From Roridomyces roridus (Eukaryota > Basidiomycota > Agaricomycetes > Agaricales > Mycenaceae): a DNA stretch of 64,000 bases. Below the pieces are notes generated by a model that was given only the letters and a program-made list of their open reading frames with translations, was not told where the DNA came from and searched no databases. Both the position numbers and the translations under genes were made by a program. Of this stretch, positions 23,214 through 35,998 are shown piece by piece; within the stretch, counting starts at the first letter, position 1, and every line of letters begins with the position of its first letter. The stretch spans positions 3,286,001 through 3,350,000 of the forward strand of contig JARKIF010000003.1 of NCBI GenBank assembly GCA_029378245.1, in the 5' to 3' direction.

Positions 23214-24063
23214 ATGTCCGGAATCGATGACGGTGCGGTGGGCGAGGTATGCGAAGCCGTTGATTCTGCTGCTAGTTTGTCGCAGTCAGCTGTTATCTCG
23301 CCCGCACCAAGCGCGCGTTCACCGTCATTCGACCGCCTGAGCACCCTTGTAGGGAAGATACGCCGTCGGGATTTCGCGTCGTCAACAATGTGGCTATCGG
23401 AGCCCCGCATGGTGTGTCGATTTGCCCCATATCATTATCCAGCTCACGTCGGTTCAGCGCGCCTTCATTCAGGCACTCGCAGCGCCGCATTGACAGATTT
23501 CATGTCAGTGCCAAGATGTTTCAACGAGAATCCCTCCACTGACCAGACTTCTCGAACCGGCGTGCCCTTGCGCGCGGAGTTTGAAATTCATTCAGACTCG
23601 CCGTTGGAGGAGATGTTCGCTGTATCCAAAGAGGTGAGACCGTTGTCGCATGTGCCTTCAGGACTTCCATCGCAGGATCCTCATCAAGTGCCCAGGAGTG
23701 CTCAGCTGAACATCACTCGCTGCTTCGACGACCCAGAGCTCATGCATCCAATTTCCCTGGATGTCAAGCTAAGGGAACGTACAATCGGAACGGACGCGGA
23801 TCCCCGCCTCACCCAGACGGACGTAAGTTGCTCCGGGATATGACATGGCTGGGAGAAGGGTTTCTGCCGAATCAAGCCGACGATCCCATCTCATCCGGGC
23901 CGAGAATCCAACCAGCCGCAAATCGAAAAAAAGGAATCAATTCTGGAAGACGCCCCAATTGTGGTTTACATCCGTCAAATACGAACCCCAATCCTGCCAA
24001 CTGTGGGAAGAAATTCAACGTCAATACCAACGCCAGGAAAATGAACAAGTAGCACACCTGTAG
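23214..24063 (+). CDS. Possible hypothetical protein
   Basis: An ORF from the ATG at 23214 runs about 610 bp to a GTAAGT donor near 23823. A second frame then encodes a Lys/Gln/Trp-rich tail (SKKRNQFWKTPQLWFTSVKY) ending at 24063. The first part is Ser/Pro-rich and polar with no recognisable domain. The acceptor of the intron is not clear. The 3' end would overlap the end of the convergent regulator gene by about 40 bp. It could be a real lineage-specific gene or chance open frame. Confidence 0.35.
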
Positions 24064-27000
24064 CCAGAAGGAATGTCGACGTCCGACGACGCCGTTGGCA
24101 AGAAATCTGCCTCAGAAACGACGGGCACATCGATACTGCCCGGTAAAAGCCCACAATCCATCTCACCACCCCAATATCTTCGATCGGATCCCTCGGCCTG
24201 TGTCGATTGAAGAGTCTCATTAAACGCATACTCGAACGAATCATAAATCGGCAGCTGTCCAAGCTCCTCGGTGTGGATCGGCAGCGCGAACACGGGTAGG
24301 TGACTTGGCTCCTGTGCTGATAGCTCCAACTCTCGTTGTTGACTTTGCTGTGCGAGGGAGTCATGCGGGTGTGAAGTAGGTGTGGAGACAGGGACAGGGA
24401 CAGGCTTCCCCAGACTGATTAAAGCAGAGAGGATATCGCCCCTGATCCCAGCTACCCGCCACCTAATGCGATGGTACATTAGCTCAGCAATGGATCAGAA
24501 TGCCTCGGGACGCCGGCTCACCTCCGTTCATACAACCTCTGCACATTAACGCAGTTCTGCACATCAGCCACCGTGCGGCTTATATTGTCCAGCGTGCGGG
24601 GTTTGCTAGCATCGACGACTGTCCAGACATTGATCAGGAGGACGATGGCGGATTCAAAGACCGCGGGCTGTGGATTCGATGTTTTCGGAACGACGACAAG
24701 TATTGGTACACACCATGAGATGCGGATGATGTAGAGGTCCACGCCCTCGGCGTGCCTGGACGTCCAACACATGTCCACACGATCGGGCTGCATTCGCGCA
24801 AATGGCGAGTGAGGGAAAACTTGTCTGTTTAGGGGAATTTGAATATACGCGTGGAATCCATAGATATTCCTAGGGCTTACCCTAGCTGCAAGCTTTCCTG
24901 GGGTGGGAATGAACCGGCGATGGATCAGAATCTGGGCTTTAGAAAAAAGAAAGAAAGTAAACAAGGGCTGTCGAACGGAGTGCAACACGCACCGTGGTAG
25001 TAAACGGCATATCTCCAAGGATACAATTCAGTTGTGTATGTGACCGAGAGAAAGAGACTGACATGGCAGCAGATTGGTCGAGAAGGATCTGTATATTATG
25101 GATCAATGACCCGTTCGGTTGTACACGAAAAGTGAGGTACCAACCTGATTTTCCTGGTTCGGGTCCCAGCGCACTAATCCACATATTGAGTCCACGGTGG
25201 ATTACGAAAATGAGCAACCCTACTCACAGCGTTCAGGGACGGAGTCCACCCAGCTATTAAGCTCCGAGCTATAGAATACTAAGCCACGCGGATGAAGCAT
25301 ATGATGCAACGCACTCCAGCTCGAGCACTTTGCTCGGTTTGCACATGGACCCATCGGCGGGATACTATGCAAAAATCAGAAGATTTGAAGGCGGGGGAGA
25401 GGCGGTACTCACAATCTCACGTTGAATCCTCCCATAAATCTGTATCAGCCTCACAAACGCCGTGAAAAATTCACTGTTGGAGGGTGTGCCTGTGGACCGA
25501 TGAGTTGGCGGCACGCCCCAGTATTCGTCCGCCATGTCTACAGGAAGGTCGATGTCGAGGCTAAAACATGGTGAGAATCTGGATCGAATGCGGCACGTTT
25601 TTAAACTTACTCGATATCATGTATGATCCTCGGGCGTCCTTTGAACACGCTTGTCAGGACATCTTCAGCGACCAACATCCAAAACACGCGTTTGTACAAT
25701 TCCCGCTCGATAGGATCCACGTGCGATGAATTGTATTTGCCACGCAGATGGGCGCCGACGCCCTGCGCAAGGCGAACACCCAGCCCGGTGAGTATCCAGG
25801 TTTCCTCGGTTTGAGACAAGCCGCTGCGAAACCAGGCGATCAGTTGCGTCTTCGAACCAGAGCGCAGACGTACGACAGATAAAGTACGGAGAGCTGATGA
25901 ATGTGATCAGATAGTTTACATACCGCGAGAAGAATAACCTACGGCAATGAGTTGCAACCGATGCAACGACGACGACCACGTCGATTCCGAGTTTGCGCCC
26001 ATCCGCGGATTCCGAATTTGACGAAACCACTTCCATCCACAGCTATGCTCGACGCGTTCGCTTCCGATGAAGACCCGCGGATCGTCGGAGAATCGACTGC
26101 CCACAGAGCATACCGCGAGCACCACCGCTCCGAAATCGGGGTCGCGGAAGTGCAGACCGTTGGCGATAGAATCTTGAAAGGAGCGCGAGTGGAGGATGGG
26201 AAATATCGGGTTGACTTGGGCGAAATAAAGCTGGACGAGGGATACTAAGAGGTCGTCGTCCGGGAAGAAGAGTAGTGGTGCAGTCGTTACAAGCTTCTCC
26301 CACTGGCAAGGGATTACTGCGGGGAGGAGATATCGGTTCGGAATAACTCACGGGCGGGGTGATCCAATACGTGGGCCGTTGGATAGCATGGATAAAGTTG
26401 TTGCCGTCCATGTACCTCATGGCCGAGCGAACGAATTCTATGTTGCTCGATTTACCGTGGAAGCGATGACTCCGCTGGGACTGGACGGCCGGTGTGCCTT
26501 CGGAATCATCGGAGATCGTCAGAGCCCGAAAATATGCATCAGAGAGAACATCCTCTGTCGCCGTGGAGCTCTCTTCAGGGTCAGACTCCGGCGAGGTATT
26601 GTATGTCAAAGTGGCGATGGTCTGCTCCAGTTCGCGTGCATACTGCGCGACTTGGACGAGAACGCGGTGACTGAGTGTGGGGTCCCTGTCCGGGATATAA
26701 ACCGTGCTAGTCGAGAGGATCTCAGCGACATGCTGCTGTCCTGACTTGGAATCAAGCGGGGTGGTGCGAGACTCGTGGACGTTTCAGCGTTGGACTGAGA
26801 GTGCAGAAACGGCAAAGTACGCACCCGAGCCCGGGCATGAGTACACTGGATTCCCGCCACGACGCAGTTCGTACACCAGTGGTCTGACTTCTCCGCGCTA
26901 TCGCCTAAAGACTTCCATCAGGAAAAGACACACAACTGTGGAATATGACCCTACATTTGACTGGAAAGGCCGCGAAGCTGAGGTGAGCTCCTCTCTGAGA

Positions 27001-27092
27001 AGAATTCGCCCACCTTTCCGTTTGTAGCACATATCGCATGCATTTCGTAGCCTCCTCTTCCGCCCATCTTGCGTTGTAGAGACTGTGGGCAT
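24021..27092 (-). CDS. Zn2Cys6 / fungal_trans transcription factor (copy 1)
   Basis: The start at 27092 gives MPTVSTTQDGRKRRLRNACD. The zinc cluster is assembled across introns: CDMCYKRKVKC, a nine-residue linker, then CTNCVVAGIQC, a perfect C-x2-C-x6-C-x9-C-x2-C-x6-C. The later exons encode an N-terminal linker region and then the middle-homology (fungal_trans) domain. Signs of that domain include LVQLYFAQVNPIFPILHSRS, DFGAVVLAVCSVGSRFSDDP and, near 25700, WILTGLGVRLAQGVGAHL. The C terminus contains LPIHTEELGQLPIYDSFEYA, matching a block in the second regulator at 38071. These proteins bind DNA in the nucleus and often respond to metabolites through the middle domain. No metabolic gene lies next to this copy. 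About ten introns are implied and not all were resolved. I saw no inactivating lesion. Confidence 0.75.
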
Positions 27093-27639
27093 GAGCGTCC
27101 TTGGTGGTCTGTCGAGAGCACGGCGTCACTCGGTGACATAGGCGCTGATCTCAATCTGCTGACAATGCCCGAACATCGAATGAGTGTGATACGCGTATAC
27201 ACCGCCAATCCAACGCCAATCGGACCCAATCCGTGGAAAGTTTAGGCCGATGTCAAAGGAAGATGCGCTCCTCTGTGATGTGAAATTGTATTGGCTTCGA
27301 TGTCGGTTCGAGAGTCGATGTCATAATAAACACGCTGCGTCTCTCCAGGCGCATTGCCCGATGTTACCTCTGCAATAGTCTGTAGTTACTCGATGAACTA
27401 CCTCCAAATACAATTTGAAAGAACGCGAAACCCTGCATTGGCATCGAAAGAACATCCAACCCCGCCCACTCAACCTCCTACGCAACCCGCCTCAGCTCCC
27501 GATCAAGCGGTTATTGCAAGTCCGACTTCCTCGAGTATCCCCTTCATATTAGCCTTCCCTCATTTGAACACGCTTCGTCTCCATCCAACATGGACCTCTC
27601 CCCATTCACCTACCGAAAAGACAAGACGATAAGAATCAC

Positions 27640-28500
27640 CGGACGGGAAGGAATCGAACTTGTCTGCGCGAACCTGGCTGCCTGCGCCTCTAGAGGTCGT
27701 ACATACAGGCCGTTCTCGCAGGACTGTCCTGCGGTGGCTTGAACTTATGGAACTGCGCCAGATAGCCGGAAGAAAAAGTGCAAATCACACGTTTATGCCG
27801 AGGCCGGGGATCGAACCCGAATCGCGGCTCGTGCTCAGGAGCATTGTAGACATGACGACAGTAAGCTCTGGGAGGGCGACACAATGTCCAGCGTGTACTG
27901 ACCTAGGGTAGACAAGACAGATCAGCGCATCGGTGGACGACGGCGGGTTCTGTCCACAAAAGGGCTGCCGCAGGCTCAGAGTTACTTGATGTGCGAACGC
28001 GGCGGAGCGAAATTGCAGAGAAAAGGAAAAAAAAAATCTTGCCAGCGCTGATGAATGCCAACTGCGGGGATCGAACCCGAGGCGCGGCTTCTCCTGAGAG
28101 TTAGAATCAGAGAGTGCACTGACAGCTCGATGTCCAGCGTGGTGTGACTTCGGGTAGAAGAGACGGCCCTGCGTGGACTCTGAAGCTCTGAAGGTCGATC
28201 ACGCGCGACGTCGTATGTAGAGCACGAGCAGCGGCGGAAGAGGGTTGGGGTCTGAGGGAGCAAACAGGACGGCAGCCGCGGCGAGATGAACGCGAGACGA
28301 AGATGGTAGTGGTCGACATGCATTTGTAAGCCACCGCATTACAGAGGTAATATATACATAGACCAATGACCGTCGCCCATCTGCCGCATGGAGCACCATC
28401 CGAACCATGGCCAGGGGAGGGGTGAAGAAAAGAGGGGAAGTCAAACCCCATTATTGCCGGACATTATAGGGGATCGAACCCGCACTGGTGCTCGATGACG
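27640..28500 (-). repeat. Cluster of tRNA-like repeats
   Basis: Four minus-strand T-arm/B-box signatures occur near 27650 (AGTTCGATTCC), 27810, 28070 and 28472 (all GGGTTCGATCCCC). The 27810 and 28070 copies also share the upstream words CGCTGGACAT and GCCGCG. No matching 5' acceptor stems were found, so they are not called tRNA genes. They look like diverged SINE copies. Confidence 0.5.
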
Positions 28501-28574
28501 ACGATGAAGCGGGTAAGATTCCAATGCATTCATCCAGGACGCCCGCGAATGCATGTAGAGGGAGCAACGGACGG

Positions 28575-28690
28575 CGACAACAGGGCAGCGTGGGTGGAGC
28601 CAGCCAGCCAAACAACGCACGACCCCTGAGCAAATGTGCTGCGGGCTGCGGTGTACATCCCAGGCCCGCCGGAGCAGCAACGACGACTGA
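28575..28690. repeat. Dispersed repeat copy (partner at 5191)
   Basis: Shares the exact 19-bp block cagcgtgggtggagccagc and downstream patches with 5191-5290. The similarity is modest overall. Confidence 0.4.
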
Positions 28691-31279
28691 GATGAGTCGC
28701 AGGAGCGGAGAGAAGGAGAGGAGAAGAAGCATGACGAGCGGTGGGTAGCGATGACCGTCAATACGTGCCAGCGCTCTGGGAGTGGCAGGGGCATGGGCGG
28801 CCGCGGCGGGCACAGGAGGAAGGTCTCGGAGGACGATCATGCTCGATCCGCCAGCGAGGGGAGAGCAGGGACGGAACGGAAGAGAAGATAGGGACGGGGC
28901 GACGTGGGAGCATGTGCACGCACTGGCATGACGACGACAGTGGCGACGAGGCAGTATCGTCGATGGAAAGGCGGTCGAGGTCGCTGGTAGACTCGCTCAG
29001 AAACAGACACGGAAAGAAGGATTTCAATGACGCAGCAATGGATTCTCGATAGACATCTACACAAGCGAAAAAAAAGATATGTAGGGCGCCCACGCACCAC
29101 CTAACACTCTCACTCCCACCAGACCACATCATGGGCTCCAGCTGCCGAAGCAGCGGCGCCTCGTCGGTCTCGTAGGAAGGTCAAAGAGCGAGTCGGTGGG
29201 CGCAGGGGTCGCCCGACGTGGCGTGCCACGTGGCCGATAGTCTTGAGGACGGGAACGCGGACGGGGAGGCGGAAGAGCTTGGCCGAGTCCGAACTTTTAT
29301 CTGGAGGAGAGGTCAGCGAGGAGGACGAAGGGCGGGGTGGGTACACGTACGTCCTCGTGGTTTGTTCGAAGGAGTTGTTTGGTCATGCGGCCGCTTTTGT
29401 ACCGCCCGAAGCCGGATTGATCCGAGCTCCTAGCCGCTATTGGACCCGCCCGGCGCCAACGTTCCGCCCTTGCCGCCCTCAGAGACATTGACAAATGGAA
29501 GAGAATGCATTTAGCCAACTGGGTCTTTTCGACACTACCATTGAGGCCAACGGACCCGTTCGACTCGGGCCATCCATTATACAGCTCTTTGTGCCAGATT
29601 TTTTTCAGATGCTACTGGCAGCCGTTCCGAATTCGTTCGAAGAGATCTCCTCTGTGGCCGATTCCCGCACTACACAACGGCCCGGGCGCGGATGGTCTGC
29701 AACGCTGCCATGTGAATAAGTACGCGAGACATAGCAAAGTGTGAGCCCGTTCGATTCGGGACTGGGTCATAGTTGGCGTGCTTTGAGTCTACATTTTCAT
29801 TTTCTCACCAATGCTGCCCATATGACGCTCGGAATCTGCCCTGCATCAAGGCATGTGCATCCAGGTCGACTATATGATGTACGGAAGTTGGATTTCACGA
29901 AGCAAAACGGTGGGAAATCTTCAAACACATTCCAGGTCAGCGACCTCAAGATTCGGTAATCCATTAAGTGCAACAATGCACAGAAGGAACCTTTCACGTG
30001 GTCCTCTAATTCCCTTTCGATGTTACACAAAAGAAGAGCTATCAATCGGCAGATGCAGAAAGCGCAGTGGACTCCAAGTACAAGCGGCCTACATAATTGC
30101 GGCGTGTCGTGTCGGCAGGATGGCCAAGCAATTGGGGATGAGATTCGACTCAGTCGCGGCCATCAAACTGGGGAAAAAGGAGAGCACCGAAAAAGACTGC
30201 CAGTTCCGAGTCTTAAAAATTTATTTTTAAGCTCGGTCTTATCGGCCCGTTTCCCGCGAGAGTAGGGTCCAATTTGTGTCGATGACATCTTTGAGCCCTG
30301 GTTGTTTAGATGTGTTACAGATTCCTTATAAGGTAGTTCTGAGGGTGTTTGGTTCCCTTTTAGTCAATTACTCTTACACTATGGACATATATCCCCATTC
30401 CTGCTCACTTCTGCCGGCCACCATCGGTTTGACAGCACAGCCGATGACTTCCGTTGCGTTGACAGCTCGGCGGCCTCGGCACACCTCTTCCTTCTTGGCA
30501 TCCGACATTGACTTTGAATTGACCGCTCACCGCTCAACATGCATTTGGAATTCCACCCTGGGCTACAAACACTGTGACAGGCATCTTGCTCTCACTTCCG
30601 CCGACCTGCGTTATCATCTCCGTCGTCCGACGCTCCGGTACTAATCCAATACTAAGCTGCCGGTAACTACGCGGCAGCTTTGCGGCAGCTCGGACCAAGC
30701 CCTCGACACCAACTCGTTACTCTTCCACTGCCCCAACAAACGTCGAAACATCCTGTCCAATATTCAAGTCTGGCTCAGGCCCTCTTGGTATCCCTCGTGT
30801 GACAGTCGTGTCTACCATCCCTCAATTCTTGTTATTCCTTGCGCCGGCGCGTCTCTGCGGTCCAAAATTTTTGGTTGCTCGATTGCCGATCAGCGTCTAC
30901 TCATATGTCTAGCCGCTTCAAGTTTCTGCAAAGATGGGATACTTGTTTGTGCCTCCTCTCTCTCTCGTCTATGGTCTCCCCGTGGCGCGCTTACAATTCA
31001 TACTTGTCTCGTGTCATCCGACCTACAATTCGTCCCCAGGGCCCAACACTGTCTCGCCGCTGAGTCTACACCGTCATTGGCGCCGCCTGCATTGTGTGAC
31101 TGGCAACTGCAGTAAAAATCGAAAATTCTGGGTGCTTCTTACCTCACATTCTCCCCGCGCGCAGGGGGGACTCGCACTCGCCCTCCCATCATGCCTGCGG
31201 CCTTCTCCATGAGTAATTCCGCTCGTGCCTCCCATACTTAGACTCGGATTGCCATGCGTAAGCAATGGCCCTTAAGAGC
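28691..31279. other. No supported gene; scattered repeat pieces
   Basis: GC-rich sequence with many short ORFs and no domain content. T-arm-like hairpins occur at about 29558 (CCCGTTCGACTCGGG) and 29749 (CCCGTTCGATTCGGG). Positions 29395-29460 share agccggattg and acccgcccggcgcc with 32715-32765. Confidence 0.4.
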
Positions 31280-33700
31280 AGGTTGAATCATAATGGATTC
31301 CCGAGTTGAACGGGGATACCTTTCTGCGGAAGGAAAGATTGAACTCGGCAAAAGAAGGCCCTTTCTACATGACGGGTGCTCGAATCGAACGAGATAACAC
31401 CGGCGCAATCTCAACGGTTTTCTATGTGATGCATGCATCTCGAAGACCCGTGCAATTGAAGTAGATGTGGAAACGTTACTGAGCCGCGGAAGGAGCGCCA
31501 ATGCGAGCAAGGAAGAAAAAAGAGTTCCTTCCCGCCCGGTAATGGTGGGTCTCCGAGTCGAACGAGAAAGTACCTCTCCCATGCACGTAAAAGCACCCCG
31601 CAGTGCACATGTGTACCCTTAGTGTGCACTGAATACGCTGCAAGCTGACGACTGGAGGTGTATGCACGTCGGTGTTCGGCGAACGGCGAACGGCGGAGTT
31701 CTGGGCATCGGCCAGTCCGGGCGCGAAGTTCACGTTTGAGCTGTTTGCGAGTTTCAATGGAGTCCATGGTGATCGAGCAGAAAGAGCGGTACCCAGCTTC
31801 CCCACTCAGATCAACGGAGAGGACTGGCCAGAATCAAAGCCGTCACCGAGTCCATTGGAATTATTGATGGCTGGACGTCAAATTTTCAAGCGCCTCGAGG
31901 AGGAAGTTGCGTTCGAATACGAAAGCCAAGAGAACAAAAGAATTGGGCACAAAGCCATGTCGGGCGGGCTCTCCGAGTCGAGTCGAACGAGGAAGCGCGC
32001 GTTTACGCAGACCGCACAGTGGAGGCAAAGAAGCAGAGTTGTTTCGGCCTTTCTTGGGAGTGGCGAGCTCCGATTGGAAGAAACAACTTTGGCGCGGGAG
32101 ACGGGGGCCGAGTTTCGACGTAAGTAGTCAGCTTCAAGAGAAACAGGAATAGCATTTCGGAACTTGAAGTCGATAGCGAGGAATTCGGCCGTAGTGGCCG
32201 ATTCGAGGCTTCTTGGAGTGCCGTGGACAGGTCAAAACCGGATAGTAGTAGCGCCAAATGAACGCGAACGACAGAAAATCGAAAAAAGTTTGAAGGACAC
32301 CATCAAATCGATTTCACATGGGGGTTCTCGAATCGAACGAGGAAGAATTTGCCCAGATTCACCGAGCTGAAACAGGATCTGTTTAGCGCCCAGCTTCAGC
32401 AACGAGCAGACGTCGGCGGAAGATGGTGTCCGACGCGGTGGAATGTTTTGATCATGTGATCCCGGCCCATCATCCCGGGCGTTGATCGAGACCACCGGTG
32501 ATTTGCCCTTTGTCCGACCGCTCTTGTCCTCCACCCTCTCGGTCCCTCTGCCACTGCGCATCTACCCAGTTCTCATGTCCGAGTCGTCCATTCATTCGAA
32601 ACCATTCCACCCCGCCGTACTCTGCCAGTGCTGCGGTCTGGCCATGACTCGGAGCGCCACGTCATTTGTTGCAGAGGCGAGTCTTGGTTCCCAAGCAGCC
32701 GTTGTATAACGCCCGGAGCCGGATTGCCGACATTCTTGTCTTGAACCCGCCCGGCGCCCAGGCCTCGCTCGATTCGGGACTGTGACATGGCTGTTGAAAT
32801 CATGTGCATGAGAGTCAACAAAGACGGAAAACTCAAAAAGTTGTTCACTGTGTGCATTGCAAGGTGACGCCTGGTTGCAAAATTCGGCGAAAAGCGAACG
32901 GCGGGGTTCTGGGAATCGGTGCCGGTGATCAAACAGAAAGAGCGGATACCCAGCTTCCCCGCTTCAGATCAGATCAACGGAGAGGACTAGCTAGAATCCA
33001 CGCCGTCGCCGAGTCAGATTTGAATTTCAACTATATACTGATTAGGTGGACATCGAACGTTCAACTGCGGGGAGGAGGAAGCCGTTCCGCTCCAAATAGG
33101 AAAGCCAAGAGAGCAAAAGAGCTGGGCCTCGTGCGCGATGGAGGGCGGGTTCTAGTTCTCGAGTCGAACGAGGATGCTTTTACGCACACCACCCAGTGGA
33201 TGCAATGCCGGGGACCAGAATTGTCTCCCTTTCCTGGCGGATTCCGATTTGAAGAGACGACTTCGGCGCGGGAGATGGTGACCTGGAATTACTCAGCCTC
33301 AGGAGAAAAGTGCGGAACTTGAAGTCGACAGCGAGGAGCTCGGCACAAGTTGCAGTATCGACGCTCTAGGCGTGAGTCCTGACGTAGACCGGTCAAAGAG
33401 GTCAGATTGACCGTGTATTCGAAGCCTAGACACTGTGGGCGCGAAGAGGATGGGAAAAAGCGACAAATGCTGTATTTTCACATGACGGATCCTCGAGTCG
33501 AACGAGGATGCGCATGCTTTTACGCAGACCGCCCAGTGCGAGGCAAAGAATCAGAGTTATTTTAGAGACAACTTCGACGCGAGAGACGGTGACCGAGTCT
33601 TTGACGTAGTCAGCTTCGAGAGAAACGCCACCACAGGGACAGTATTTCGGGGCTTGAAGCCGACAGCGAGGAGTTCGGCCGTAGTCGCAAAGCTATGGCA
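31280..33700 (-). repeat. SINE-like repeat array
   Basis: At least seven minus-strand T-arm-like hairpins of the form CCTCGTTCGATTCGAGG occur (near 31305, 31380, 31552, 31977, 32330, 33160 and 33490). Longer duplicated blocks link them: 31771-31855 matches 32926-33016 (AGAAAGAGCGG, ACCCAGCTTCCCC, CAACGGAGAGGAC). Parts recur again at 33505-33680. This is a tandem and interspersed family of tRNA-derived units with no coding capacity. Confidence 0.6.
32250..32700. repeat. Duplicated segment, copy A (copy B at 34995)
   Basis: The segment starts around CCAAATGAACGCGAACGACA, contains a T-arm-like hairpin followed by GAAGAATTTGCCCAGA, and ends around GAGCGCCACGTCATTTG. The same order of blocks occurs at 34995-35436, so the unit is about 445 bp. 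Confidence 0.65.
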
Positions 33701-33720
33701 CATATACTGTAAAATAATTA

Positions 33721-34008
33721 GGGGAGGTCAGAGTGGAACGAAACGAGTCGATTCTCGCATCGATTCTGACTTCGGAACTGCTTCGATTCTTTGGACCAAA
33801 TACTCGGAAACACGAGTTCCGAAGCCAGAATCGAAGCAGAATCGATTCTGAGTTACGAACAGAATCGATGTTCCTCCTCCCGAGGAGGAACTACATCCGT
33901 TTCGGAACTCAGAATCGAAACTCGATCGAAACTCGGTCAAGAATCGACCGAGTTCCGACATGAGAATCGATTCAGAATCGATGATGTTTCCTCCACTCTG
34001 ACCTCCCC
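33721..34008. mobile_element. TA-flanked MITE rich in GAATCGATTC
   Basis: The element has perfect 17-bp terminal inverted repeats (GGGGAGGTCAGAGTGGA) and TA on both sides (33719-33720 and 34009-34010), as expected for Tc1/mariner-type non-autonomous elements. The 288-bp interior is dominated by the 10-bp palindrome GAATCGATTC and partial copies of it. No coding capacity. Confidence 0.7.
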
Positions 34009-34099
34009 TATTTTATTGGAACTCATTTGGGTTGCATGTTCATATGGTAATCTGGTTTTGGAGCGCAACTTCAGGTTGGCAGACATCTGGGTCCCAACA

Positions 34100-34455
34100 T
34101 TTTGTACTTTGAGCTGGTCACTGCCTGGATTCTGGTATCCACGGCCAGGTCTGGTGTGATAATCTATAAGGTTCACCAGGGGTAGAGGTAGAGGTATGAA
34201 TGGCCCTACCTCTACCCTTACCTCCGAAACCTCTGACCCTTCAGAGGTTGACCTCTACCTTACCTCTGGACCTCTGATGTCCCATCAATTTCTGATGAGA
34301 GACATGATAACACATAAAATCAGTCAGAACTTTGAAATTGTGAACCCAAACTCAGCTTCTTGGCCCTACAATGTTTATCCCAGGTCAATTTCACCAGCAG
34401 AGAGTGGTCACTGCTGGATTTGGTATCCACGGCAGGTTGGTGTGATATCTAGGAA
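34100..34455. repeat. Duplicated block flanking a CCTCTACC hairpin
   Basis: Two similar blocks (about 34115-34165 and 34393-34450) contain GGTCACTGC, TGGTATCCACGGC and GGTGTGAT. Between them is a purine/pyrimidine-biased hairpin with several GGTAGAGG and CCTCTACC words (34178-34280). This may be a separate non-autonomous element. Confidence 0.45.
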
Positions 34456-34994
34456 TGCTGATAGGTGATTTTCCGGCCTTGCGCGATCCAGTAGATGTTA
34501 ATCCAAGATATTATCAGTCATCACTATAGGACAGTAAATCAATGTTCTTTACTCTTCCCAAATACAATGCTGGAGCAGCGTAGATAATACTTGAGTAGAC
34601 AGACAGAAGCAATGGATCTAATACTCGAATGCCAAACCTATGCAGCGCACAAGCAGAACAAGGCAGAGTCATGGAGCATTTTTTCGCATCCCGGTCTGGA
34701 TGATAGCCCATCAGTGTCGCATGGGTGGCCGCATCCCCGGCAGATCGGCAGTCAATGTCGAGAAATGAAAAGTCTTTCTCTGAAAAGTGTTGAACACTCT
34801 TCAGATGCTCCCCAAAAAGCCAGCCTCAAGATGGTACCCAAAGTACCGAGCCAGGACTGAGTTGGGATCCAGAAGCTGGGCTCGCAACGGATGTTCCCGC
34901 AACAATTATTTTACAGTATATTGCCCATACAAAGCTGAGAGTCTGACCTGAGCCTGAGGCAGTGATGCGTGCTAGACCGTTCGATAGTAGATGG

Positions 34995-35436
34995 TACCAA
35001 ATGAGCGCGAAAGACAGAAAATTGAAAAGAAAAGAAAAAGGCACCCAGTATTTAATTGATGTCACATGGCGGGTCCTCGAATCGAACGAGGAAGAATTTG
35101 CCCAGAATCCAGATCCACCGAGATGAAACAAGGGCCGTTCAGCACCCAGCTTGAAAAGATCGGCGCCGGGAGCGACGTGGTGAAAAGAAGAAGACGTTTT
35201 CATCATGTGATCGGCGTTGATCGGGACAACCGGCGATTTGCTTGTTTTCCGCTCGTCCTCCACCACCCTCTGCCACGACAGCCGAAGTGAAGCTACGCAT
35301 CTACCCAGCTCTCAAGTCCACGAATAGTCCATTCATTCGAAACCCTTTGCCCTTTGCCATCCCGCTGTACTCCGAGCTGCTGCGGTCTGGCTAAGTATGA
35401 GCGCCACGTCATTTGGTGCAGAGGCGAGTCATGGCT
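34995..35436. repeat. Duplicated segment, copy B (copy A at 32250)
   Basis: Direct-orientation relative of 32250-32700, including the T-arm hairpin at 35074-35092 and the CATTCATTCGAAACC and AGCGCCACGTCATTTG blocks. Confidence 0.65.
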
Positions 35437-35900
35437 GCGGTAACCTGTTCTCGAGATCCAATGCCAAGGACTGCGCACGCAAAAACCACGCCTCCACGAG
35501 GCTAGCACCCGGATGCGGATAGTGGAAATCGAGGCTAAGCGATGGCGCTGCGACTCTTCATGTCATTCGATAAATTTCGAGGCGGTGTGCCCCGCGAACA
35601 AGAGCGGGATGGCTGCAAGTAATTGAGGACCGCCGAATCGTCGCTACTGCTGGATCCCTCTTCCACATCCCACAATCCCCAAGTCCGCCGCCGTCGGACG
35701 CCATGAAACCGCCTGCACGCACTCTTCTTCCCCGCCCGACTTGACTTGAGCGCGTCGGTCATTTTCGGCTCTAAGCTGTGGAAATCTATCATCGGATGTC
35801 AGCGCTAGTCAGCACCCACAACTCCATTTGAGGTCAATTTGAATCCTTTTGTAGAGGGCTGTGCGACTGACACGGCGCTACTCCCGGGCGCTACCGCCGA

Positions 35901-35910
35901 GTATTTAAAA
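35901..35910 (+). promoter_or_regulatory. TATA-like box of DUF6699 gene
   Basis: TATTTAAAAA lies about 90 bp upstream of the ATG at 35999. Confidence 0.45.
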
Positions 35911-35998
35911 AGCAGACCACTTGACTTCGGATCCTGCTCCACACAAGAGTACTCGCTCCCGCAGTACCCAACACCCCACTTCACCCTACACTCATCGC

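Noticed and set aside
27800..28500. tRNA genes suggested by GGGTTCGATCCCC
   Set aside because: Only the T-arm is convincing. No matching 5' acceptor stem or anticodon arm was found at the right distance, so they are treated as tRNA-derived repeats.
28441..29346. Several long ORFs on both strands
   Set aside because: They overlap each other in GC-rich sequence, encode low-complexity Arg/Pro/Ser runs, and no frame shows domain motifs.
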